The notes under the pieces are model-generated. The model was given only the letters and a program-made list of their open reading frames with translations, did no database searches and was not told the DNA's origin. This document shows positions 52,801 to 62,425 of a stretch of DNA of 64,000 nucleotides, one piece after another. Positions within the stretch are counted from its first letter, which is position 1, and the number at the start of each line of letters is the position of its first letter. A program made the translations under genes and the position numbers. Source of the stretch: Epithemia pelagica (lineage: Eukaryota; Bacillariophyta; Bacillariophyceae; Surirellales; Surirellaceae); assembly GCA_946965045.2 (NCBI GenBank), contig OX337233.1, positions 1,922,001-1,986,000 on the forward strand. Reading direction: 5' to 3'.

Positions 52801-55494
52801 AGAAGAGTAACTGTTTGACGAAGCTACAGATTTCTCTGCGGTGGCTCTACGGCTTGAGGTCTGATGAGTTGGAGACCCTGATGGGCTATCTGCGGATTTG
52901 GTTGTGGCTGAGACTGAAACTTTAACGTCCACCTTTGGGGAGCAAGCAATGTTGAGTGTGCTTGTTGCAGTTGCTGGAGAAAGTTGCTTTTGGGTCGTCT
53001 CGTTTTGGGCTACAGCATTGGTGGATGGAACGCTTTCCCTTGTTGCTGTACCTGCTGGAGCCATGGTTTCCGTTTTGGTTGGCGGCGCTTTTTTGAACGA
53101 GGTGGAATTCGTCGTGGGAGGCGGCGGAACTTTTGCCAAGGGCTTCTCCTCCAGTTTCGCGGAAGGTGGAACAGCTTTGCCTTTTATCGTTCTGGGCTTG
53201 ACATCCATGTGGTCCTCTTGGAATGGTTTGTCACCGTACGATGGAGACGTGGCGGTGGCAGGTTCCATGGCAAAGGCGTGGACCAGCAAGTCGCGAAATG
53301 GACTGTTTCGAACTACTCCATCCAGTACGGCATAGTGGACCTTGGCCGCTCGAGCATGATCCAAAACAGTACACAAGGCCAAAATCAAATTCGCCGTTTG
53401 GTGTGGAGAGGTGTCCGAGGAAGGGCGGTTGTGGTTGGCATGGCGTTTCGAAGGCCACATCAACGACGTGAAGGAACCCACAAGGGGGTGATTCTCCTTC
53501 TCACTATTGTGGTTGTTGTTGTTGGTAGACGACGATTGGACTAAAACGTCTTGAATTTGAACCACCATGCCCACTTGTTGCGTTTGTTGCTGTGAGGATT
53601 GTGGTTGCGTTTCAAAGGGAACCCATACAAAATTGTACCAGACAAGAATGGACGGCACCGCCATGGGTGCATCCAGAGCTGTTTCGGAAGAAGGGGACAG
53701 TCGCGGCACGATGCAAAGTCCCCAACTGCCCGATGTCACATTGGGAAACAACGATTCCTCGTCCAACCAATCCGTGTCCGAATTTCGTTGGGTTCTCTCA
53801 AAGTCATCCTCACTAGTTGCAGTACGCGTCTGTGGAGCTTGATGTTGTTGATGCAAGGCCGTCCAATAACGTTGCTTGTACTCGGACCAGGTACAAACTG
53901 TCCACTCGGTGGACGATTCGTGTCGGTTTGTTGCTGATGTTGCGTCGATGGCTGTTTTCGAGGCAGAAGTTGCACATGTGTCCGATTCAGGTACTGAGAA
54001 GGACGCTATCGGTCTTTCAGAAGTATCGGTTGCAATGGTGGATGGTTTTGGTTCCGAAAAGGTCCAACTGTTTTCCGACAATGATTCATCGTCGTGTGGG
54101 TTGATCGCTGTCAATAAGCCCAGTTCCTGTCCTCGAGACAGTGTTTCCTGAAGTTGTGTGGATTGGGTTTGTTGCCAGGCTTGCCGCAATCGTTTCTTGT
54201 GCGGTGCGGCTGTAACGGGACGAATCGTTCTCCTGGAGCGATTGGGATTCGAGTACCACCGAGAGGAACGATTCCACAATGACGATGATGACGACTCCCA
54301 GGGATGGGCGACGAGTTGGAGATACAAGGGGTCGATCGGATCTGGGTCGATGTTGTTCATGGTATGAAGAGGCCTCCAAGGTCTTGCCCCATGGCCTAAG
54401 GGAGGAATGATCTGATAGGACTGATCTTGAGCGGTCCGTCGCAATGGCCATGAGGCGACGGAAGCAACAGTGCATGTCGTAGGGATGCCAGTGCTGCCAC
54501 TGGAAGAACGTCGTTTTCGTCGACGTGTTTTGTGGGAAGGTTCGTCCTCAAAGCCCAACAATCGTGCCTGATAAGCCAGGGAAAAGGTATCCGGCACAGG
54601 AAGGGACAGGGAGGAAAGGGGCCAGACTTCGGCGGAATGTTGAGGGGAGGATGGTTCCGATGGATCTTCGGAAGGATGAGTCGTTGATGGAGGAGGCCAT
54701 TCCACCAAAGGATTTACCAATCGATGCGGGTTCAAATCCGTCAATTCCACAGACGGGGTACCCGAATCATCTTCTTGTACTGATGAGGCTTTGGTGGAAG
54801 AGGCCTTACCGCCGGCTCGTGAAACGGATCGTCGTCGACCCCTCTTGGTGGTGGTTGTAGCCGTATTCGCTTTGGTCGTACCGTTGTTCTTGGATTTGGG
54901 AGGTTCTGTGGCCGTCACTAACAGGCAGGATGATTCGTTCAACGTAGTGGACGCTGTTGCACCTTTCGCCGTCGTTGAGAGGCTCATCGTTCGAGCCCGT
55001 TTGGCTCTGGGGGGTTTGGAAGAAACGGTCGTTTCAAGGGTGCTGATGTTTGTACAATTCAAATCAGCAGAAGAACTAGCAGCATCGACGCTAGGCATGG
55101 TTTGAACATCGTTTCCATCTTCGGGAGTCTCTGTCATAACATTCATCTTTGAGCTGTCGTTGTTATGAGAAACCGTTTCCTGGTTGTTCTGCTGGTGCGA
55201 GATCAATGTCGTCGTTGCAGGTTGTACAACAGCTACCGTCTCTCGACTTTTCAGTTTCTTTTCTTCCTCCCACAACAAAGGAGGTACAACACCCATGGAC
55301 GACGAAGAGGGCGGCTTGGATGCGAGGGAGGACTCTGAGGGTGGTTGAGTAGCTCCAGACGTGTGGGTAGATGGGCGGGATGAAGCGGGTGGTTGTTTTG
55401 GTGCAGTTGTAGCAGCTTCTTGTGGTTCGTTGCTTGTCGGCATCGCCTTAGTACCTGCTGTAGGCGACGTATTGCTACTCGAAGCCGCCGACAT
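46881..55494 (-). CDS. giant multi-PHD chromatin reader, 2811 aa, three exons
   Basis: The model joins 50561-55494, 50192-50466 and 46881-50107 on the reverse strand. The introns are 94 bp (GTAAGTACAA ... ATGTCAG) and 84 bp (GTAAGTCCTG ... CACTTTAG), and both joins restore zinc-finger sequence. ATG 55494 is used; the frame opens only a TTG earlier. About 1200 residues are Ser/Thr/Pro-rich. A PHD finger (CSICNDGEVTPDNQILFCD, about 1206) leads into an extended PHD (CELCPIRRGAF ... MHVTCARAVG, about 1300-1420). A further Cys4-type pair follows (CEICDLVWESPKDFVRCNQC, about 1525). A second extended PHD (about 1597-1735) crosses both introns (CVACFSKHGPLRQC, CFLCGKKFGLKVRC, YFHVTCARHAG). Two AT-hooks follow (RRGPGRPRKNP, GGRGRPKRIS). 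Acidic KG/DD/GE repeats come next, and three copies of a SHFPGM motif end the protein. PHD/ePHD pairs read histone H3 tails; a nuclear scaffold role is inferred. Confidence 0.88.
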
Positions 55495-56238
55495 GCAGGA
55501 TGTCAATTGGGACGGGCCTTGTTGTGTAATTTATGCCGGTCTGGAATCAAAGATCATGACACAACACAACAGGGCGTACAAAATTCTTCCCGATTTTGCT
55601 GCATAAAAGCGAGAATGGCGATGGTGGGTAACGCGTCGCGTCTTGATCTGTCGTGGATCACAATCCGAAGCGGCTAAAACTACGAAGTTACTGTTGACAT
55701 TCTCTCCACCACCGACCTCCCACCGCTCGGAGTTGCCGGAATTGCTTCTGAGTTCGAACTTTTGAATCTTGAATTTCAAAAGTAGTACCTCGCGCGCGGG
55801 ACCTCACCAGTCAAGAGTTGTTTCCAGTCACGAATGTGGTGTAGAGTCTATCCGTCCTCCAGCAACTCGACTAGCAACGACGCTCCTTCCGCAAACTACC
55901 TAGGTAGGTAGAGGGGGAGATTGGGAAACCCATACAAGTACACGACCAATCTTGGACTTGTTGTCTTGTGTTGGTCCCACGGAAAGGAAAATCTATCTTG
56001 GTGCTTTCTTTCCAACAAGAGCAGAAATAGTCGACTTTCTGTCGGAGTTTTTTTTAATGTCTGAATGTTGGGATTCCAAAATCACTGGAGCCCAAAGTAG
56101 TGGGGGTTGAGAGAGTATGAACCGAATGTTGAATTGTGAAAGATGTGATTTCTTCTATGTGTCATTTATGTTACATTCTATTCGTTTTACATAGCCGCCC
56201 ACCTAGTCGCTTGTGTAGGTACCTGGCTTTGTGTCAAC
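55495..56238. promoter_or_regulatory. upstream region of the PHD gene
   Basis: About 740 bp between the PHD gene start and the 3' end of the Cys-rich membrane protein gene, both minus strand. Presumed PHD promoter at the low-coordinate side. No gene. Confidence 0.3.
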
Positions 56239-57180
56239 TTAGTGTAGTACGTAAAAGGAACGTCCGATGCTGGGGGAGAAGGTGGAGTAGTAGTTTGGCA
56301 CGTCCTTGTGGCCCGTGCGGGTGACGGTTGTTGGTGCTGTAGTTCCTGCAATCTCCAGGATTGCCACCACTAGGAAAAGGAGGGGCGTGAGAGCAACCAG
56401 TTGACAGACCCACTGTACCAACAGACTCCACGACTCATAGAAGCGGCTGCTTGCTGTCCGTTGCGTCTTTTCTGGATTTTTCTTTGAAGCATTCTCCTCT
56501 TGTTCTTCTTGTTGTCCTAGCGATGAAAGAAGTTGATTCATGTGGTTCTGAATACATTCTAGGAACAAGACGGATTGTGCGGCAAAATCAGCTTCCTCGT
56601 TCTGGTAGTAGTGAACGAGTAACGGAGCTTGGGAAAGACAATTCGCGGTCATGTAAGTCTCTTCTTCTTGATCTGAAAGGGTCTTGTCTTGGTGCATACA
56701 TTCTTCACTCAATGGATTCATGAGGTAGTCCTCGACCAAAGCCCTGTGGTGATCCGCACAAGGTTGGCAACAACGAGAAAAGGAACCGCTTCTTGAATGG
56801 AGTGGAACTGCCAACAACGACTGGTGCAAAGACGACTCGGAGGTATTCCTCTGCGTTTCATCCGTGTCAAAAGTTTCAGCACTGCTTTGTACTGCGGAGC
56901 ACGTTTCTCGACATTCTTGGTAATGGTCCATGGTACAGACGACAATCTTTTGGACCCCTTCTTCCAGGCAAGATTCGAACTGTAGTTGTTCTTCTTGTGG
57001 ACGGTACAACACGTCAACAGCACCGGATATCGGTACAACAACCAAGAGTGTCATAAAGGGAAGAAAGCAAAAGGATGTGGAGAACGAACCAAGCTGAACC
57101 ATGGTGGAGTTTTGGTTGCTGCAAATTTGTTGCGCTGAAATATTTTTATGAGGAGGGATTTGTCGGGAGGCTCGAGACAT
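56239..57180 (-). CDS. Cys-rich single-pass membrane protein, 313 aa (or 287 aa)
   Basis: ATG 57180 opens the frame, but ATG 57102 (residue 27) begins a better signal peptide (VQLGSFSTSFCFLPFMTLLVVVPISGAV), so the shorter form is favoured. The lumenal part has a Cys-rich segment (ESCLEEGVQKIVVCTMDHYQ, CRETC, CCQPCADHHRAL, ECMHQD, TANCLSQ) that probably forms disulphides. One membrane span lies at about 257-285 (LLVQWVCQLVALTPLLFLVVAILEIAG), followed by a 27-residue cytosolic tail. Type I topology in the secretory pathway is inferred. No family recognised. It lies upstream of nothing obviously related. Confidence 0.65.
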   Translation of the reverse strand: MSRASRQIPPHKNISAQQICSNQNSTMVQLGSFSTSFCFLPFMTLLVVVPISGAVDVLYRPQEEQLQFESCLEEGVQKIVVCTMDHYQECRETCSAVQSSAETFDTDETQRNTSESSLHQSLLAVPLHSRSGSFSRCCQPCADHHRALVEDYLMNPLSEECMHQDKTLSDQEEETYMTANCLSQAPLLVHYYQNEEADFAAQSVLFLECIQNHMNQLLSSLGQQEEQEENASKKNPEKTQRTASSRFYESWSLLVQWVCQLVALTPLLFLVVAILEIAGTTAPTTVTRTGHKDVPNYYSTFSPSIGRSFYVLH

Positions 57181-59068
57181 GGTGTTCGGTATGCCCTACT
57201 GGTTAGCGATCCACTGGTGTTGAAATGATTTTTACGATCTGGTTGGGTGAATCTGGAAGTTTACGAGCAGTCATTTACATTCTCTTAAGCCCTGAACCTG
57301 TGGGGTCTTAGCACTTGGCATACGAGTACTCGTACGAGTACTCTACGAGTACGAGTTCCTCCTCAAGCTCTAGTCTACTCCTAGAGAGGAGTATTCGTAG
57401 CTCGTAGTTCTTCTTTTACACCTAATTTCTAACTCCTCAGCCTCAGTACTCACGGGGTAACTCCTTGAATACATGATTACATTTCTCTCATACCCTACGA
57501 ATATTATTTGCTTTATGCATACGAAATACGAATAGAGATGAGCGACCATGATAGATCATGATCATGTCCACACACAACTTGGTTCGTTGTCGCTCTTCGG
57601 CAATGGCAATGACCATGACCAGAATCCTCAATTAGTCCCGTAGGGCGGAGACCCACTCGGCATCGGACACAAAGAGCACAAACGCAGAACGCAGAACCCA
57701 TCATGCTGCATCGGCTATCTTCTAGTTCTAGGAGTATTTTGTCTGGCCACAACGCGAACACTGCTCGAATGACCTCTTACAAAAAAGATGGGTCTGTGGT
57801 TTCGTGTCGGAAATCTGTCCCCTCCATTTACTCGTTGGCCCAACACCCAACATCCCGTCCCACTCTCCGCATGGATTGACAAGTAGGGTAGACAAGAAGT
57901 TACAAAGGGTATTCGTAGTCCTGACAGGTCCCACTTTGAGGTCCTCATTCCTCATTCCGTACCGATTTAGGCCCTTTAGCTTCGAGACTGCTCACTTTGT
58001 CCGGCGGTGAACAACATGACTACGAGTACGAGTGAGAGTACGAATAGAGAAAGGAGACGAAGGAGAATGAATATGCACAAATCCAGTTGCCAGAACCATC
58101 TCGGTCTCGGCGCCTAGATTCAGACTGGGGGCTACGGGTGGGCAATAGGCAAGTTATTCGGAGTGGTGCGTGTTTTGTGCTGCAATGCGACAATGCAACC
58201 GTACTACCCAGTCAGCTGTTGAGCTTTCAGGCATCGGAGGCACACTACTACTTATGAATCCAGGACGAATCACGCAGACGTTAAGTCATTGAGTCTAAGC
58301 TTTGAGTTCCAAGATGACTGGTAGCCATGCACGAGTTTTTCTATTCATGACTTTTGACAATGGGGACGCGGGGATTGGAGTTATGGAGTTATCGAGTGTC
58401 TTTTTGACTGGGTTCCAAGTTCGAGAAACGGTAATCGTCAGACAGAGTTGAACTCTTATGAAAAGTTGATCTTAAGTCAACGCCAAAGACTGAGCTGGGA
58501 GGTGGCTGAGTCGTAGCGTGTTCTTGATTCTACTAGATCGCGCATTTCTTTCTTCCACTTTAGTGCGTTGCAACTTCATCGGTTTCACTATTCCACATTG
58601 TTCCTTGACACGAAGACCTTCCCCGAAGACAATGTTTTGAGGAGAACCATATCCATCCCATCCATTGGGTCTCAAGTGGCAATGGTTACTGGTTACTGGT
58701 ACCTCAGTATATCGAAGATATGATTTCTGGCAAGGGCAACCTCTGTACTCTAGGAGCAATGTCAGAAGTACCGCGGCTTCTTCAGATCGATTTGGAGGTA
58801 CAGAAGGAGTAACTATACTCCACGAACTATTTCTAGAGGAGTACCTAGGTATCGGAAGCGGAAAATAACAAAACATAGCAATGGTAGCTTCTTTTGGCCG
58901 CGGAATGGATGGATGGACGGACGGACGATCTTGTATTGTTTTGAGAGTGTTACGGATACGGATAGGGTGTCGACCGTCGACCATGATGATATCAGTCTCA
59001 TGTCTCATGAGTAGAAACGGTGTTGTCTAATGTAAGATCCTCTATCTGTCCAATAGAGACCTCTTACA
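57181..59068. other. long intergenic region with palindromic ACGAGTACTCGT words
   Basis: About 1.9 kb without a supportable gene. At 57322-57355 the words ACGAGTACTCGT and CGAGTACTCTACGAGTACGA overlap to form nested palindromes. Similar words recur near 58020. Small ORFs between 57500 and 59000 have no features. The right end must contain the promoter of the gene at 59069. Confidence 0.4.
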
Positions 59069-60592
59069 ATGGCGAACAGTGGTACATGCATCAGTGGGGT
59101 GAAACAAGTAAGAGGAGGTCGAAGGAGGTGTCGCACAAAAAATGTTTTTGTCGACAACACCACGACAAAGCCAATCGACAACCATTCCTTGTCTCTTCTT
59201 CCATGGTTCTCGCTCTCTTCTTTCGTTGGGCGTCCTGTGACCCGAAACATTCGACTTTGCATTGTGTTGTTGTTGGTTGGATTGTTGCCGGTTGTTCGGT
59301 TTTACACTACTCACCAAATCAACCACACTGTCCACACCAGAGCAGACTCCAACCACAACTTGGACTCGCAATCACAAGCCACAGTGATGAGTAAATTGTC
59401 GACAGAACCACCGACTAGTACGGCACAGGAAGCAATTTCAAGAAGTGGACTCTCTTTGGCGACAGATCAAACAACAACAGAAACGAACACTATCATGTAT
59501 TCGGTCCTTCGTCGCGATCGCTCGGGAGCGGTGATTCACGACATGTTGTTGGCACATGCACATGCCTATGCACGAAATTGGACCTATGGCGGAGCGTGTT
59601 GTTGCATTCGTGGTGAACCGCCTTCATTCGCCGTGCAGAAACGTCTCAATCAAACGCAAAACTTGTTGATGCAAATCTTGGGTCCCGTCCATGGGTTGTC
59701 CTTTCTTCCCTTGGCTTGTCCACAACGAGAAGAGCAAGCACAACTAGCATCCCTCTCGACGACGACGACCACCACCAAAATTGTTCCGAGCAAAGTGTAT
59801 CGAGGCTCGGACCGTCCGAACCGCGCCGTCTTTACTGCTGCGTGGAAACGTCACGTGCAACAAAGGTATATTGGACCTGCCCTAAGTACCAGCCATCTGA
59901 TTCAAGACCAACAAAAGGCATTATCTTCTACGGGGTACCAACTGGGCAGCCGCGACGACGAGGACGACGACCACCCTCTGGTTGTGGCAGTGCACGTGAG
60001 ACGTGGAGATGTCAATCCGTGCAATGGTTCGAAGCAACGGTATTTACCCAACTCACATTATCAACGCATCCTACAGCACCATGTGCTGTCCCACGACCAC
60101 CACGACAACCAGCATGGTAACACGGATTCGACTGGTCGACAACGCCGACGCATCGTGATCAAGATTCATTCGCAACGCAAGTCGTTTGAACCGTGGACCG
60201 ATCGCGTCGACTACTGGATGGGCCAGTTCGAAAACAATAAGGACCAGAGTGACAAGAACAACGTCCCTTCTCCGTTGGTGCAGGTTCAAGTGCTTTTGGA
60301 TGCTCCCCTTCATGAGGCATGGCACGACATGATGACGGCCGACATTTTAGTACTCAGTCGATCGTCATTTTCATACGTACCAGCCATTTTGCATCCCGAA
60401 GAGGAAGATGGAGTATCATCCTCACCCCGCAATCATCATCATCAAGTGATTTACACGCCCTTTTGGAATGACCCTTTGCCTGGCTGGACGGTTGTGGACG
60501 AAGATCTCGTACAAGCAACACAACAAGATTTAGAGGATATGCGAAAGTCGGATCGTTGCCGTGAGTGGGAGCAAAATCGAGAAAGATCCTAG
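59069..60592 (+). CDS. type II membrane fucosyltransferase-like protein, 507 aa
   Basis: ATG 59069. A basic N-terminus is followed by one anchor at about residues 62-80 (LCIVLLLVGLLPVVRFY), giving Golgi type II topology. After a Thr/Ser stem the catalytic part includes YGGACCCIRGEPPSFAVQKRL, then VAVHVRRGDVNPC (about 306-318). This HxRRGD motif binds GDP-fucose in GT23, GT65, GT68, GT37 and GT11 enzymes. RYLPNSHYQRIL and VQVLLDAPLHEAWHDMMTADILVLSRSSFSYVPAIL follow, the second matching the conserved C-terminal motif that closes these enzymes' donor site. I cannot decide between these GT families from sequence alone. It converges with a sulfotransferase-like gene 270 bp away. The product probably adds fucose to glycoproteins or cell-surface polysaccharide. 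Confidence 0.75.
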   Translation: MANSGTCISGVKQVRGGRRRCRTKNVFVDNTTTKPIDNHSLSLLPWFSLSSFVGRPVTRNIRLCIVLLLVGLLPVVRFYTTHQINHTVHTRADSNHNLDSQSQATVMSKLSTEPPTSTAQEAISRSGLSLATDQTTTETNTIMYSVLRRDRSGAVIHDMLLAHAHAYARNWTYGGACCCIRGEPPSFAVQKRLNQTQNLLMQILGPVHGLSFLPLACPQREEQAQLASLSTTTTTTKIVPSKVYRGSDRPNRAVFTAAWKRHVQQRYIGPALSTSHLIQDQQKALSSTGYQLGSRDDEDDDHPLVVAVHVRRGDVNPCNGSKQRYLPNSHYQRILQHHVLSHDHHDNQHGNTDSTGRQRRRIVIKIHSQRKSFEPWTDRVDYWMGQFENNKDQSDKNNVPSPLVQVQVLLDAPLHEAWHDMMTADILVLSRSSFSYVPAILHPEEEDGVSSSPRNHHHQVIYTPFWNDPLPGWTVVDEDLVQATQQDLEDMRKSDRCREWEQNRERS

Positions 60593-60862
60593 ATACAGGA
60601 ATTTGATTGTGCAAAGGAATGATGCATTAGAGTTTATTTCGACAGTAGTTGGATAGTGCTATGGATTTGACTAGTCCGTGCCTTGCAGATTTCAAGGGGC
60701 TGTGATCAGTATCGCCATCGACCGCCATCGGGTATGTTAATAGAAGGCCAGCAGAACGGGAAGAAGACGCCAGCAAATGTTTTCGTAGACTTGAGAAACA
60801 ATCGCTTTCCTTTTCCAGGTCGCTGCCACTTCATTTCGCAACATTGTTAAAATGGATCGATT

Positions 60863-62164
60863 TCATGATTCATGAAGCATCTCTTGTGGATGGTTATTCT
60901 TGGAGTAGCCCAAAAGGGCTTCCGTTTCCCAGTCCACGTGTTTATCCATGTACTCTACAAAAGTCGAATGAAGTGGACGTGCCGCAATTCGAGAAGAGTC
61001 ACCCCCAACCAGTGGCTGACAACGCGCCGTGGCATTTAATTCTTGTTCCAATTCACGAATAAGTGTAGGTGACCCATCGTGCACCAAGTCCTCAAAGCGC
61101 ACAACATGAAAGGAGGAAACTTGTGAAAAGTGTTGCATGGAAAGAAAGTTGAGAATCTTGGCTTTGCGAAGTGCGAGGATATTGGGGAATGGTAGTCCTG
61201 TACGAGGATCCATTTCGTAAAAGGCCGGCATAATCTGACTCTTCCGTCCTTTCCCATGAATAAAAAAGGTGTTGTTGGCAAGACAAGGAATGATTTCATA
61301 TGGACGTTTGTGAGAAGAACACTTGTTGCGACAAGTAATATTGCTTTGTTTCGCAAAGGACAGATCATCAAAAGGCTTGTCTTCTCCGTAGCGGGGCATG
61401 GTCCAGGGCTTGGTAACAAATGTGCTCCAACTCAGATTGAAATGAGAGGGCGACGAATATGGCTTGGATCGCATGGCTTCCGTCCAGTCCCAGACATTGC
61501 GAAACTGTGAGATCACTACGGCGCGGTTGATTGCCCAAGACTCTGATGATGATGTGTTGGAGCTGGTTTCGTCTACCGGGTCGTCATCAACTTGAAACCA
61601 ATGCTTGAACGTACTGTATCCCTTCACAAAGTCCACTTGATCTCCAAAGCAATCAATCAAATGGTTGCTCATCCATTTCGTTCCGCTGTGGCGTTCTCCA
61701 ACCAAATGTAGGGAGGGTCGGTAAGGGAATTCGCGGCGCCACTGACGTCTCTTCTTGATCTGGTCCTTTTGATGAGAAGAAACGGAAATCAGATCCCCAA
61801 CTTTTGGACCGGTTAAAACATCAGTATGAATCAAAATTTCTTCCTGCCCCGATGATGAAGAAAACGGAACCAGGAAGTTGTAACCTGTGCTTCGGTGATC
61901 TTCCCGGTTGTTGGTTCCAAGTTTCAGATTCATTTGATGGTGTTCTTGATTCATGTGTAACTTCGTGACGATGACAAGAAGTAACAGGAGAATATATTGC
62001 AGCACAACCTTGCGAGATACAGAGCCACTACGGTGGGATAGAGAAGGGAGTCTCGGGAACAAAGGAAAATGAATGGGGCGATATCTAAAGGCACTGAAAC
62101 CAGAAGATTTTCTTTCTTTTTCGATCTCTGCCGTAGTCGGATCCATAATCGATGTCGGCTCCAT
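60863..62164 (-). CDS. type II membrane sulfotransferase-like protein, 433 aa
   Basis: ATG 62164; a second ATG is six codons on. One membrane anchor lies at about 51-68 (VVLQYILLLLLVIVTKLHM). The lumenal domain has HLVGERHSGTKWMSNHL (about 153-169), matching the PAPS 5'-phosphosulfate loop of sulfotransferases (G-x-x-x-S-G-T-x-W). VVISQFRNVWDWTEAMR (about 213-229) matches the 3'-phosphate loop with R and the following D/W. SFHVVRFEDLVHD (about 345) is a typical late motif. The family uses PAPS to sulfate carbohydrate or tyrosine in the Golgi. Its start lies only about 260 bp below the start of a copia LTR, so its promoter may be partly LTR-derived. Substrate unknown; the neighbouring fucosyltransferase-like gene suggests sulfated, fucosylated glycans. 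Confidence 0.75.
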   Translation of the reverse strand: MEPTSIMDPTTAEIEKERKSSGFSAFRYRPIHFPLFPRLPSLSHRSGSVSRKVVLQYILLLLLVIVTKLHMNQEHHQMNLKLGTNNREDHRSTGYNFLVPFSSSSGQEEILIHTDVLTGPKVGDLISVSSHQKDQIKKRRQWRREFPYRPSLHLVGERHSGTKWMSNHLIDCFGDQVDFVKGYSTFKHWFQVDDDPVDETSSNTSSSESWAINRAVVISQFRNVWDWTEAMRSKPYSSPSHFNLSWSTFVTKPWTMPRYGEDKPFDDLSFAKQSNITCRNKCSSHKRPYEIIPCLANNTFFIHGKGRKSQIMPAFYEMDPRTGLPFPNILALRKAKILNFLSMQHFSQVSSFHVVRFEDLVHDGSPTLIRELEQELNATARCQPLVGGDSSRIAARPLHSTFVEYMDKHVDWETEALLGYSKNNHPQEMLHES

Positions 62165-62199
62165 GATCGAGTTCGTATCGTTTAAAGAAGTATAAGTCC

Positions 62200-62425
62200 G
62201 TCCTCTGTGAAAACTCTCCTACGGCCCAAGTAGATGAGTTGGACTCAGGTGGCAAAAGAGATTATAAGGTTAAACCTAGGGTGGACTGGAATGGAATGAT
62301 CCCGTAGGAATCGTGTGTACGTTCCCCAAAATTGTGTAGCGCATACGTTGTACGTTCCCCAAAATTGTGTAGCGCATACGTTGTGACCGTTGAGCACGCG
62401 AGGCGATATGTCCAATATTTTAACA
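62200..62425 (-). repeat. 3' LTR of the right-hand copia element (inner boundary firm, outer boundary approximate)
   Basis: On the minus strand the LTR begins at 62425 with TGTTAAAATATTGG, directly after the purine-rich tract GAGAGGGAG (62426-62434), the expected plus-strand primer. The pol stop codon TAA is inside the LTR's first bases. A 33-bp unit occurs twice in tandem at 62317-62382 (GTACGTTCCCCAAAATTGTG ...). The outer end should be CA and lies somewhere between about 62190 and 62230; I could not fix it. Confidence 0.65.

Noticed and set aside
54700-54760. tRNA-like GGTTCAAATCC word
   Set aside because: Falls inside the PHD coding exon, with no acceptor or anticodon arms around it.
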